DNA from: Candidatus Galligastranaerophilus faecipullorum
GTDB lineage: Bacteria; Cyanobacteriota; Vampirovibrionia; Gastranaerophilales; Gastranaerophilaceae
Direction of reading: 5' to 3'
Assembly (NCBI GenBank): GCA_018713115.1
Contig: DVFS01000052.1
Coordinates: 1-36,660, forward strand
Length of the DNA: 36,660 nt
Under the pieces are notes generated by a model. The model saw only the letters and a list, made by a program, of their open reading frames with translations. It ran no database searches and had not been told where the DNA came from. Each line of letters begins with the position of its first letter. Positions within the stretch are counted from its first letter, which is position 1. The translations under genes were made by a program, and so were the position numbers. This document shows, piece by piece, positions 25,405 through 33,129 of the stretch.

Positions 25405-28400
25405 TCAGCGTTTTACTGTTTCACCTTTTTTAGTTTTATCTATTATTTCAAGAATTTCTTTTTCAAGGTTGTTCAGTTTAGCTAAATCATCCCTGCCAAG
25501 AGTATGTTTCCAGGCTTCAAGTTCTTTTTTAAATTCGTCGGAACTTATAATGCACTCGCCCGTACCCACTTTGTCTTTGTATTTTTTACCGAATTCATCA
25601 ACAAAGCCGCCGTAAGCTTCGACAATTTTATCCGACGCTAATTCTGCGTTTTTAAGCATTATTTCAATATCGGAGTCTATTCTTTGCTTTAAATTTTCAG
25701 ATATGTCACTTGTGCCGAGAGGCCCCCTGCTGATTGAAATTCTGCCTGTATTTGGACCCATGCCCATTTTTTCGACAGCAAGTTTTGCCATATTTGTTGC
25801 CATTGACATATCCTGTGTAATGCCCCAGCTGCCGTCCATATTGTAGAATTTCTTTTCACTTGCATGTCCGCCAAAGTCGCATACAAGTTCGGAGAATACT
25901 TTTTCAAAGCTCATCTCGTCATTTTCCGAGTCTTTAGGGAACATTGCACCGCCGAAACTGCCTCTGGGGTCAAGTGTTATGAAATTTACCTGATCGGGCA
26001 GGTGCCAGGGTTTTTCTTCTTTTTTGGCTATTTCATACATAACTTCAAGTGTTATTGCATGTCCGCATTCATGTTTTGCAACAAGCTCGTCATCATGTTT
26101 TGCGCGCGCCCTTGATGAAACCCTGCCCGTTGTTGTCTGCAGAAATGCTTCCGTAAAGTCGGATTTGTCTATGGCATCTTTTCCTCTTTCGCGCGAGATG
26201 TCATCGGCTTTTTCAAGCAGGTAAATTAAATCTACGACACTAAAGTAGCTTGTAGTTTCGGAGATATTTTTTATTATTTCCGCTTTTTCATTTTCATTTT
26301 GTGCCGCTATTTTAAGACCTTTTTTGTCTATGTAATAATTCAGGATATCGCTCCTGTCTTTTACATCCTGAGGGGAGTAGATAACGATTTTATCCAGAAA
26401 TTTGTACGGTTTCATGATATTTTCGTCAAGATAATCGGGATAGTTGGTGGAGCCTACAATGATAAGGTTTATGTTTTCATTTTTCCTTACGTTTTCCATT
26501 TCCGATAAAAGCTGTGAGAACGCTTTTTGTTCATAAATGGAAGAAATGCCGTACAGCGGGTTTGAGCCGAAGTTGTCGAAGTTTTCAATATATATCATTG
26601 CGGTTTTGTTTTTATTTGCTTCCGCCTGTGTTTTTGCCGTATTTATAAGTTTTTTGATTTTAAGTTCGGAAAGATTGGCGTTTTGCGCAAGTGCGTCAAT
26701 GTCTTTAAGTGCAAAGTCGCGCGCGTTAATGGTAATCATGGGAATGCCTGCTTCCCCTGCGATTGCTTCCGCTGTATGCCTTCTGCCGCCGCCATAAGAG
26801 GAGCCGTTATCAAGAAATGTTGTATAACCTCTTGTGTAGCCTTTTCTGCCCATAAGAATCTGATTTACGATACTTTGCGCCTCGGCTTTTGTCATAGGGT
26901 TGCCTACGATATCGTCAAGTTTTTTGCCCGTGTCAAAAATAACCCTGAACTCATCCTGCGATTCTTCGCTCTTTTTGATATCGGATGTTTGTTTTTCGTA
27001 AGATTCCAAATCTTCAAGTGTTATTTCTTTTTTATCCAGATAATGAGAAGAAACTTTTTTCATATATTTAAGCGCTTTTTCGGGGTAATAGCCTTCCTGA
27101 TTGTTTGTAATGTCAATAGCGCGCTCTATGGCATCCTGTGTAAAGTCTTTTTTGATTTGCGACTTAATATATTCTCTTCCCGTATCGGCACCGAGTATTT
27201 TTTTTGTGTCAGAGGCATTAACCATAGGGATGGAAAGGGTGTTGTAATGCTCAAGATAAGGTTTCATAGTAGAATGGGGCTGGGTATTGCCGTAATACAC
27301 ATCCCTGTTTGAAATGAGCACCATTCTTATGTTTGTCGGCGCACCTTTTTTGCCCTTGTTTTCAATAAGTTTCAGCTCATTTTCATCAAGCATAATTGAT
27401 TCGCGCTTTTCTGCAAGAGTGTTCGCCTTCAGGATATCGGCAAAATTGATAATAAAAATATATGTATTGTCAGGGTCTTTTTTGGCTTCTTCCTGTGCAA
27501 ATTTTACAGTTTCAAAGATGGCTTTATCGTTAAATATTACAATTTTTGTATTTTCCGGCGTGAGAGTATTGTATTTTTGCCCCGGTTTTTTAATAAGGTT
27601 TGTAAAACTTGAAATAAGGTGATTAATTGAATCTTTGTTGTCGCCTTCATATGTTATATAAGTGTCGTTGCCGAAATCAAGATTTTTCCAGAGCTGGTCA
27701 GCTTTTTCGTCATAAAATTTCAAATGTCTTTTTTGTTTTTCAGGCTCGTCATCTATCATAATTGCTTTTTGCATTTCATATTTAAAGCTTTTCAGTTTGT
27801 TTTGCATTCTTGTATCATCAGCGCTGAATGCCGCTATAAGATAGTTTGAGTCAAGAAAAGCTTTGGTGTTGTTAATTTGCGTAGTTGCATTGTATGCAGA
27901 GTTCAATGTTGCAACGAGTTTATCGTTCATTTTCGGGCCGAGGAGCGAAGGTTTGCGCGCGCTTGAGTTTCTGATGTCATGTGCTGTTTGCTGTATTTGT
28001 TTTTTAATTATAGGCTGAACTTTTTTTCTGATTTCTTCGTTTTTAAAAATATCAAAATTGCCTATCAGTCCTTCAAAGGTTTGTGCGCTTGTATATTGTA
28101 TTTCTTCCTCGTATTTTTTTGTGCCGGCGTTTAAACTTTCCATGAATTTATACAAATCCACAAGAGTTGTGTAGAGTACATGGTCATAGGTTATCTCGGG
28201 GCTGTGAAATTTTTTTGCCGTTGCGTTGATTTCTTTCCACAGCCTGTATGCTTCGGGAGTAAAGTTCGCTTTTGCCTGTGCCAGTTTTCTCCTGTTGTTT
28301 GCTTCATAACTTCCGCCGAAATTGATGTCATAATATGCGCCGGCTGTGCCGTTTAACTGTGTCAGCGGGTGGGGGGCTGCTATATGAATTGAATTATCCG

Positions 28401-28464
28401 CTTTGTTTGTCCTAAAATGTCTTAAAGAGCTGTTATTCGCGCTCTCAACCCTTGCTATTTTCAT
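25405..28464 (-). CDS. FtsH-like M41 metalloprotease with degenerate ATPase domains
   Basis: The protein has 1019 residues. The start MKIARVES with INFGG at 47-51 fits the shared N-terminal motif. Residues about 265-470 look like a decayed AAA domain (FIINFADILK where Walker B would be, VLISNRD as sensor 1). Residues 506-780 follow the FtsH AAA module, but the P-loop is GSSYGGGRR (554-562, no Lys-Thr), Walker B is IYIENFD (624-630), and the GRFDR-like arginine finger reads YKFLDK. The peptidase domain (785-1000) is intact: HECGH (798-802), GGHASEKKFY for the GRAAE region, and D885 in the segment where FtsH has its third zinc ligand. No transmembrane helix precedes the AAA part, unlike FtsH. 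Proteolysis seems possible, ATP-driven unfolding not. The start is the ATG at 28464 with GGGG upstream. Confidence 0.8.
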   Translation of the reverse strand: MKIARVESANNSSLRHFRTNKADNSIHIAAPHPLTQLNGTAGAYYDINFGGSYEANNRRKLAQAKANFTPEAYRLWKEINATAKKFHSPEITYDHVLYTTLVDLYKFMESLNAGTKKYEEEIQYTSAQTFEGLIGNFDIFKNEEIRKKVQPIIKKQIQQTAHDIRNSSARKPSLLGPKMNDKLVATLNSAYNATTQINNTKAFLDSNYLIAAFSADDTRMQNKLKSFKYEMQKAIMIDDEPEKQKRHLKFYDEKADQLWKNLDFGNDTYITYEGDNKDSINHLISSFTNLIKKPGQKYNTLTPENTKIVIFNDKAIFETVKFAQEEAKKDPDNTYIFIINFADILKANTLAEKRESIMLDENELKLIENKGKKGAPTNIRMVLISNRDVYYGNTQPHSTMKPYLEHYNTLSIPMVNASDTKKILGADTGREYIKSQIKKDFTQDAIERAIDITNNQEGYYPEKALKYMKKVSSHYLDKKEITLEDLESYEKQTSDIKKSEESQDEFRVIFDTGKKLDDIVGNPMTKAEAQSIVNQILMGRKGYTRGYTTFLDNGSSYGGGRRHTAEAIAGEAGIPMITINARDFALKDIDALAQNANLSELKIKKLINTAKTQAEANKNKTAMIYIENFDNFGSNPLYGISSIYEQKAFSQLLSEMENVRKNENINLIIVGSTNYPDYLDENIMKPYKFLDKIVIYSPQDVKDRSDILNYYIDKKGLKIAAQNENEKAEIIKNISETTSYFSVVDLIYLLEKADDISRERGKDAIDKSDFTEAFLQTTTGRVSSRARAKHDDELVAKHECGHAITLEVMYEIAKKEEKPWHLPDQVNFITLDPRGSFGGAMFPKDSENDEMSFEKVFSELVCDFGGHASEKKFYNMDGSWGITQDMSMATNMAKLAVEKMGMGPNTGRISISRGPLGTSDISENLKQRIDSDIEIMLKNAELASDKIVEAYGGFVDEFGKKYKDKVGTGECIISSDEFKKELEAWKHTLGRDDLAKLNNLEKEILEIIDKTKKGETVKR

Positions 28465-28568
28465 ATTTTATCCCCGTTAAGTAATTTATTACCCCTACAA
28501 ATCATGCAAATTGTATTTTTTGTTATTTTGCAGAGCTTTCTTTTGTTATGTTTTACAAAAGTTAATAT

Positions 28569-28583
28569 ACCCGAGAGTCGGGT
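28569..28583. promoter_or_regulatory. Perfect palindrome upstream of the peroxiredoxin gene
   Basis: ACCCGA-GAG-TCGGGT is a perfect 6-bp inverted repeat with a 3-base centre, in the 173-base spacer between the divergent FtsH-like and peroxiredoxin genes. It is GC-rich in an AT-rich spacer and lacks a T tract, so an operator is more likely than a terminator. A TATACAT at 28607-28613 nearer the gene may be the -10 element. Confidence 0.4.
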
Positions 28584-28637
28584 GATGAAATTTCCGGACA
28601 CTTATTTTATACATTCAAAAAAAGAAAGGATATTAAC

Positions 28638-29408
28638 ATGTTTAAAAAAATATTACTTGCTGCGGGTGCTCTGGGTGCTGCGGCTTTTGGCGTAAAGGCC
28701 GTTAAAAATATGCATAAAATGCCTCTTATAGGCGACAGAGCTCCTTTTTTCAGCGCCAATACGACAAACGGTGTTGTTAATTTTCCCTGTGATTATAAGG
28801 GCAGGTGGGTTGTGTTTTTCTCTCATCCCGCTGATTTTACGCCGGTTTGTACAACGGAGTTTATGGTTTTTGAAAAGTATTACGACAGATTTAAAAAAAT
28901 AAATACCGAGCTTCTGGGGTTGTCAGTTGATAACCTTGCCTCACACAGAAGCTGGTTTATTTCAGTAAAAGACAAGATAAAGTTTGACGGCATGGAAAAC
29001 ACGGATATAACTTTTCCCGTAATTGATGATGAAAAAGGAGATATAGCAAGAAAATACGGAATGCTGCAAAATGATACAAATTCAACAAAAACTGTGCGTG
29101 CGGTATTTATTGTTGATCCCGATGCAAAAGTGAGGGCTATTTTGTATTATCCGCAGACAACGGGAAGAAATCCTGACGAAATTTTAAGGCTTGTGCAGGC
29201 CTTGCAGGTTAGCGACGGTTTTGATGTTGCGACTCCCGCAAACTGGCAGGAGGGTGATGATGTTATTGTTCCTCCTTCCAAAAAACCTTTTCAGCTAAGC
29301 GAAGAAGAACTTAAGGAGCAAAATATAACCTGCTATGACTGGTATTTGTGCACAAAAGCTCTTTCAAAAAATGAGATAGAAGATAAATTGAAAAAAACCG
29401 AATGCTAG
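28638..29408 (+). CDS. Peroxiredoxin with N-terminal membrane anchor
   Basis: The 256-residue thiol peroxidase is of the AhpC/Prx6 fold. The active-site loop HPADFTPVCTTE contains peroxidatic C71, with T68 and a downstream Arg (R154) completing the site. The C-terminal arm contains CYDWYLC (C232 and C238), the paired-Cys pattern of archaeal-type long peroxiredoxins, where the second Cys resolves the sulfenic acid. The first 25 residues (FKKILLAAGALGAAAFGVKAV) form a hydrophobic helix after a basic start, so the enzyme may be membrane-tethered or exported; soluble relatives lack this. GAAAGGA precedes the ATG. It probably detoxifies peroxides in an oxygen-sensitive cell. Confidence 0.88.
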   Translation: MFKKILLAAGALGAAAFGVKAVKNMHKMPLIGDRAPFFSANTTNGVVNFPCDYKGRWVVFFSHPADFTPVCTTEFMVFEKYYDRFKKINTELLGLSVDNLASHRSWFISVKDKIKFDGMENTDITFPVIDDEKGDIARKYGMLQNDTNSTKTVRAVFIVDPDAKVRAILYYPQTTGRNPDEILRLVQALQVSDGFDVATPANWQEGDDVIVPPSKKPFQLSEEELKEQNITCYDWYLCTKALSKNEIEDKLKKTEC

Positions 29409-29439
29409 ATTAAAATTCGGGAAAACGGTTGATTTAAAT

Positions 29440-29480
29440 AATGCCCGCCGGTAATAAAATCTATTATTATGTCGGGCGTT
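29440..29480 (+). promoter_or_regulatory. Stem-loop spanning the start codon of the metal exporter
   Basis: AATGCCCG (29440-29447) can pair with CGGGCGTT (29473-29480, one G-T pair), and TAATAA (29452-29457) with TTATTA (29463-29468) inside it. The exporter ATG (29469-29471) lies within the fold, so the structure could limit its translation. ATTTTATTT follows, so it may instead or also end the peroxiredoxin transcript. Confidence 0.4.
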
Positions 29481-30353
29481 ATTTTATTTGAAAGCTTAAA
29501 AGATGCATTTTGGGATACGCTTTTTATTATCCCTGTTTTGTTTTTGACTTTTCTTTTAATAGAAGTTGTTGAGTTTTACTTTTTTGATAAAGTATCTTCT
29601 TATGTTAAACGCTCCGGCGCCTATGCTCCGCTTCTGGGGGCGCTTGCGGCGTCTTTTCCGCAATGCGGGTTTTCAGTTATTGCAAGTGTTTTATATATCA
29701 GAGGATTTATTACAAAAGGCGCTCTGCTTGCGGTGTATCTTTCGACATCCGATGAAGCCGTTCCAGTTTTGCTCTCCATGCCCGGGCAGGCGGAGCTTGT
29801 TTTACCTGTTATACTTTTAAAAATTTTAATAGGTGTCAGTGCAGGCTATGCATTTGATTTTTTCTTCGGGCAAAAAACCCTGCCGCAAAACGGCGGTATG
29901 GATGTTTCTGCCAGAGGCTGCTGTGAGCATGCCCTTGAGGGGAAGGATAAGAAGGATTTAATTTTACACCCTGTTGTGCATACTTTTACAATAAGTACTT
30001 TTATTTTTGCAATAAGTGTGCTAATAAATATATTAATATCGCTTTTCGGCTCAGCCGAGGCTCTGGGCGGGTTGTTGATGTCTGGCTCGCCCATGCAGCC
30101 TCTAATGGCAGCGCTTTTCGGACTTATACCCAACTGTGCAATATCTGTTGCGCTTATTATGCTCTACGCCAAAGGCTCTATTGCCTTTTGTTCTCTTATT
30201 TCGGGGCTGTGCGCGAACTCGGGTCTCGGCATATGGGTAATCTTGACTAAAAACAAAAACAGGAAAGATTCGCTTTTTATAGTATCTTCCCTGTTTTTAA
30301 TAAGTGTTTTTGCAGGCATGGTCCTTTATTTTGCCTTAAAGTTTACCGGATAA
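29469..30353 (+). CDS. Putative multi-pass heavy-metal exporter (ArsP_2 family)
   Basis: This 294-residue integral membrane protein has about eight to ten hydrophobic helices in two related halves. The halves carry matching motifs PQCGFSV (64-70) and PNCAISV (221-227), each followed by a helix and a second motif, STSDEAVP (92-99) and CANSGLG (248-254). A cytoplasmic loop in the middle has potential metal ligands CCEH (151-154) and a His-rich HPVVH (167-171). This pattern belongs to the putative 10-TM metal exporter family, often labelled arsenic efflux or manganese transporter. The actual ion is not known. It lies 60 bases downstream of the peroxiredoxin and may be co-transcribed with it in a stress response. 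The 3' end overlaps the convergent flavoprotein gene by 11 bases. Confidence 0.78.
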   Translation: MSGVILFESLKDAFWDTLFIIPVLFLTFLLIEVVEFYFFDKVSSYVKRSGAYAPLLGALAASFPQCGFSVIASVLYIRGFITKGALLAVYLSTSDEAVPVLLSMPGQAELVLPVILLKILIGVSAGYAFDFFFGQKTLPQNGGMDVSARGCCEHALEGKDKKDLILHPVVHTFTISTFIFAISVLINILISLFGSAEALGGLLMSGSPMQPLMAALFGLIPNCAISVALIMLYAKGSIAFCSLISGLCANSGLGIWVILTKNKNRKDSLFIVSSLFLISVFAGMVLYFALKFTG

Positions 30354-30963
30354 AATTTGTCCAAATTTTCTTTTCGATTTGAGGTTTTTCGATTCCCGAT
30401 TTTCTGCCCGCTTCAATGCATTTTAAAATCCAGGCCATATTAAGTCCCAGTGTGCGCATAATTTGCAGCCCTTCAAGGTCGCTTTCAACTTCTTCGCTTT
30501 TGTTGCCGTGCACCATATTCCAATAGTTTGAAGATATTACGGGCATGTTGTTAATAGTAAAGTGTTTTGTTATCGCGTCAAGCGAGGCGCTTGTGCCTGC
30601 ACGTCTGGCGCTTACAACGGCGGCTGCCGGCTTGTGGGCAAATGCGCTTGAGCCGCTGTAAAATATTCTGTCCATAAAAGAGAGCAGTCTGCCCGAAGGA
30701 TGTGCATAGTAGACGGGAGAGCCGAAAATAAAGCCGTCAAAGTTTTTTGCTTTTTTTACAAAATCATTTACCATATCGTCTTTAATTACGCATTCGCCTG
30801 TTTTTTTGCATGCGCCGCAGCCCATGCAGTCTTTTATCGGGTCTTTTATTTGTATTATTTCCGTTTCGATACCCTGTTCATTAAGTGTTTTTGAAACTTC
30901 AAAAAGCGCCCTGTATGTACAGCCTTCTTTGTGCGGACTTGAATTTACAAGAAGAACTTTCAT
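30343..30963 (-). CDS. Flavodoxin-like iron-sulfur flavoprotein / NADPH-dependent FMN reductase
   Basis: The 206-residue protein has an N-terminal flavin-binding strand and loop MKVLLVNSSPHKEGCT. The compact cysteine motif CMGCGACKKTGEC (C46, C49, C52, C58) follows, then GFIFGSPVYYAHPSG for flavin contact. This arrangement is that of archaeal and clostridial iron-sulfur flavoproteins (ISF) and related NAD(P)H oxidoreductases, which move electrons between ferredoxin-type partners and FMN. A very strong AAGGAGGG lies 5 bases before the ATG. It is divergent from the sulfhydrylase gene and shares an 88-base spacer with it. Confidence 0.87.
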   Translation of the reverse strand: MKVLLVNSSPHKEGCTYRALFEVSKTLNEQGIETEIIQIKDPIKDCMGCGACKKTGECVIKDDMVNDFVKKAKNFDGFIFGSPVYYAHPSGRLLSFMDRIFYSGSSAFAHKPAAAVVSARRAGTSASLDAITKHFTINNMPVISSNYWNMVHGNKSEEVESDLEGLQIMRTLGLNMAWILKCIEAGRKSGIEKPQIEKKIWTNFIR

Positions 30964-30982
30964 TTTAACCCTCCTTTTTCTA

Positions 30983-30998
30983 TGTTATTTTCATAACA
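30983..30998. promoter_or_regulatory. Inverted repeat in the divergent flavoprotein-metY spacer
   Basis: TGTTAT (30983-30988) and ATAACA (30993-30998) are perfect arms around TTTC. The site sits just upstream of the flavoprotein ribosome site and about 50 bases before the sulfhydrylase start. A TATGAT at 31016-31021 could be the -10 element toward the sulfhydrylase. A dimeric regulator of one or both genes could bind here. Confidence 0.35.
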
Positions 30999-31051
30999 CA
31001 AAAAATATTCATGTGGTATGATTTTTAAATAAAATATTTGAGGTTTAAATT

Positions 31052-32317
31052 ATGCAAGATGAAACTAAATGCCTGCACTCGGGCTATACGCCCGAAAACG
31101 GCGGCCCGAGAGTAATGCCCATATATCAAAGTACGACTTTTCGCTATACATCCACACAGGAGATAGCGGCTGTTTTTGATGACCCTACGCGTTCGCATAT
31201 TTATTCAAGGTTTACAAACCCGACAGTAGATGTTGTTGAAAAGAAAATTGCCGATCTTGAGCACGCTGTTGCCGCTATGTGTACATCATCGGGTCAGATG
31301 GCTTCTTTAATGTCGGTATTAAATCTCTGCTCTGCGGGTGACAGTTTTATAAGTACAAGTGCAATTTATGGCGGTACGGTCAATCTTTTTGCTTATACCT
31401 TAAAGAAACTCGGCATAGAGTGCATCTTTGTAGATGTTGACGCTGACGAGGATGAGATTCAATCTAAAATTAAACCCAACACAAAGGCAATATTCGGTGA
31501 AACTCTCACCAATCCCTCTTTGCAGATTTTTGATATTGAAAAATTTGCCCGCGTTGCACATTCAAACGGGCTTCCGCTTATTGTGGACAATACTTTTGCA
31601 ACGCCTATTTTGTGCAAGCCTGTTGACTTTGGTGCAGATGTTGTAATTCACTCTACTTCAAAGTATATGGACGGACATGCACTGCAGGTGGGCGGTGTGA
31701 TTGCAGATAGCGGCAAGTTTGACTATACAAACGGTAAATTCCCCGAATTTACGGAGCCTGACGAGTCTTATCACGGCACAATTTATACAAGGGATTATGC
31801 CTTTGCGCCTTATATTATAAAGGCAAGAATGCAGTTAATGCGCGACTTCGGTGCATATCCGTCGGGCCACAGCGGTTTTCTTTTAAATATAGGTCTTGAA
31901 ACCCTTGCAATAAGAATGAAAAGGTACTGCGAAAATGCCATGACCGTTGCGGAGTATTTATCTAATCACCCAAAAGTGGAGCATGTAAATTACCCCGGCC
32001 TTAAAGATAATAAATATTACACTCTTGCGCAAAAGTACCTTCCTGACGGTCAAAGCGGTGTTATGGCGGTAACACTTAAGGGCGGTAAGGAAAGCGGCAT
32101 TAAATTTATGGACAGCCTTAAAATGGCTTCAAATGAAGTACACGTAGCCGATATAAGGACATGTGTTCTGCATCCTGCTTCTGCAACACACAGGCAGCTG
32201 AGTGATGAGCAGCTTATCGCCTGCGGGATAAGCCCGGGGCTGGTAAGACTCTCGGTCGGTCTTGAAAATGTTTATGATATCTTAAAAGATATAGACTGTG
32301 CGCTAGATAATATATAA
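31052..32317 (+). CDS. metY: O-acetylhomoserine sulfhydrylase (PLP-dependent)
   Basis: The 421-residue protein is of the Cys/Met metabolism PLP-enzyme family. It has YSRFTNPTVDVVEKKIADLE (YxR-x-NPT), SSGQMASL for phosphate contact, the IVDNTFATPI strand, and the PLP-binding lysine in HSTSKYMDGH. It ends with GISPGLVRLSVGLEN. The length, the start (TKCLHSGY) and the DNTFATP-x-L-C/x-KP pattern match O-acetylhomoserine aminocarboxypropyltransferase, which makes homocysteine from O-acetylhomoserine and sulfide in methionine synthesis. A methionine gamma-lyase-like activity cannot be ruled out by eye. GAGG stands upstream of the ATG. A strong terminator follows directly. Confidence 0.88.
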   Translation: MQDETKCLHSGYTPENGGPRVMPIYQSTTFRYTSTQEIAAVFDDPTRSHIYSRFTNPTVDVVEKKIADLEHAVAAMCTSSGQMASLMSVLNLCSAGDSFISTSAIYGGTVNLFAYTLKKLGIECIFVDVDADEDEIQSKIKPNTKAIFGETLTNPSLQIFDIEKFARVAHSNGLPLIVDNTFATPILCKPVDFGADVVIHSTSKYMDGHALQVGGVIADSGKFDYTNGKFPEFTEPDESYHGTIYTRDYAFAPYIIKARMQLMRDFGAYPSGHSGFLLNIGLETLAIRMKRYCENAMTVAEYLSNHPKVEHVNYPGLKDNKYYTLAQKYLPDGQSGVMAVTLKGGKESGIKFMDSLKMASNEVHVADIRTCVLHPASATHRQLSDEQLIACGISPGLVRLSVGLENVYDILKDIDCALDNI

Positions 32318-32320
32318 AAA

Positions 32321-32352
32321 ATAAACCCGGCTGATTTTGCCGGGTTTATTTT
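32321..32352. terminator. Bidirectional terminator between metY and the hydrogenase-like operon
   Basis: A perfect 11-bp stem, ATAAACCCGGC (32321-32331) with GCCGGGTTTAT (32339-32349), is closed by a 7-base loop. TTTT follows on the plus strand, and TTTTTATAT follows the stem on the minus strand. It ends both metY (stop at 32317) and the leftward operon (stop at 32360). Confidence 0.92.
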
Positions 32353-32359
32353 GTGAAAA

Positions 32360-33118
32360 TTATTTTCCCGAAATAAAGTTCAGTACGCCGTTTATAAAGG
32401 TCAGGGGGTGCACGGGGCAGCCGGGGATATAGAGATCTATACGGTGTTTCTCAAGAAATTCGCGGTTTAATTTTGTGCTTTTTTGAAAAACTCCGCCCGA
32501 TATGGCGCAGGCGCCGCACAGGATGACTATTTTAGGATCGGGAGTTGATTTGTAACAGTCTTCAAGCGCGTATGCCATGTTCTCTGAAATCGGTCCCGTT
32601 ATTACAAGACCGTCGGCATGGCGCGGAGAGGCGACAAAGTCTATACCGAATCTTCCCATATCAAAGTTTACGTTAGAGCAGGCATTAAGCTCCATTTCAC
32701 ATCCGTTGCAGCCTGCGGCTGATACCTGTCTTAATTTCAGGGATTTTTTGAATACGCGTTTTATTTCTTTTCTTACCTCAATTGCAATTTTTTCATACTC
32801 TTCGGGTGTCATATCTTCCGTTATGATAAGATTTTGCCTTTGGGTGGAGGATAATTTATAAAAGTTTGTAAAATCTATAGCTCCCTGTTTGCAGATATTT
32901 TTGCAGGCACCGCAGAATGTGCACTTTCCCATATCAATTGAAAAAGGTTCAAGACTGAGCGCTCCTGTCGGGCAGACGGAAAGGCACTTTTGACAGTTGC
33001 TGCAGTTTTGTTTGCAAAGTTTGGGCAATCCTCTGAACTGCTCCCGCATAGGGGCATTTTTAATGTCTTTTATAAATTGGTTTCCCTGATAAATCCTTGA
33101 TTTTAGTGTATCAAACAT
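32360..33118 (-). CDS. Fused ferredoxin and [NiFe]-hydrogenase small subunit-like protein (HyfH/HyfI-like)
   Basis: The 252-residue protein combines two parts usually encoded separately. Residues 30-80 form a two-[4Fe-4S] ferredoxin domain with C39, C42, C45, C49 and C66, C69, C72, C76 (CxxCxxCxxxCP pattern) and an extra C35. Residues 128-250 are the NuoB/HycG-type small subunit with the four ligands of the cluster nearest the catalytic site: C137 and C140 (CNGCE), C201 (LCGACA) and C234 (PGCPVHP). All clusters look intact, so electron transfer should work even if the large subunit does not bind nickel. It is the last gene of the operon, 11 bases after the large subunit, and ends at a strong terminator. 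Confidence 0.88.
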   Translation of the reverse strand: MFDTLKSRIYQGNQFIKDIKNAPMREQFRGLPKLCKQNCSNCQKCLSVCPTGALSLEPFSIDMGKCTFCGACKNICKQGAIDFTNFYKLSSTQRQNLIITEDMTPEEYEKIAIEVRKEIKRVFKKSLKLRQVSAAGCNGCEMELNACSNVNFDMGRFGIDFVASPRHADGLVITGPISENMAYALEDCYKSTPDPKIVILCGACAISGGVFQKSTKLNREFLEKHRIDLYIPGCPVHPLTFINGVLNFISGK

Positions 33119-33129
33119 AATTTTTTTCC

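Noticed and set aside
26683-27312. Plus-strand 209-codon frame opposite the FtsH-like gene
   Set aside because: It lies wholly inside the M41-like gene; its Cys/Phe-rich composition is what the reverse of a Lys/Glu-rich gene gives.
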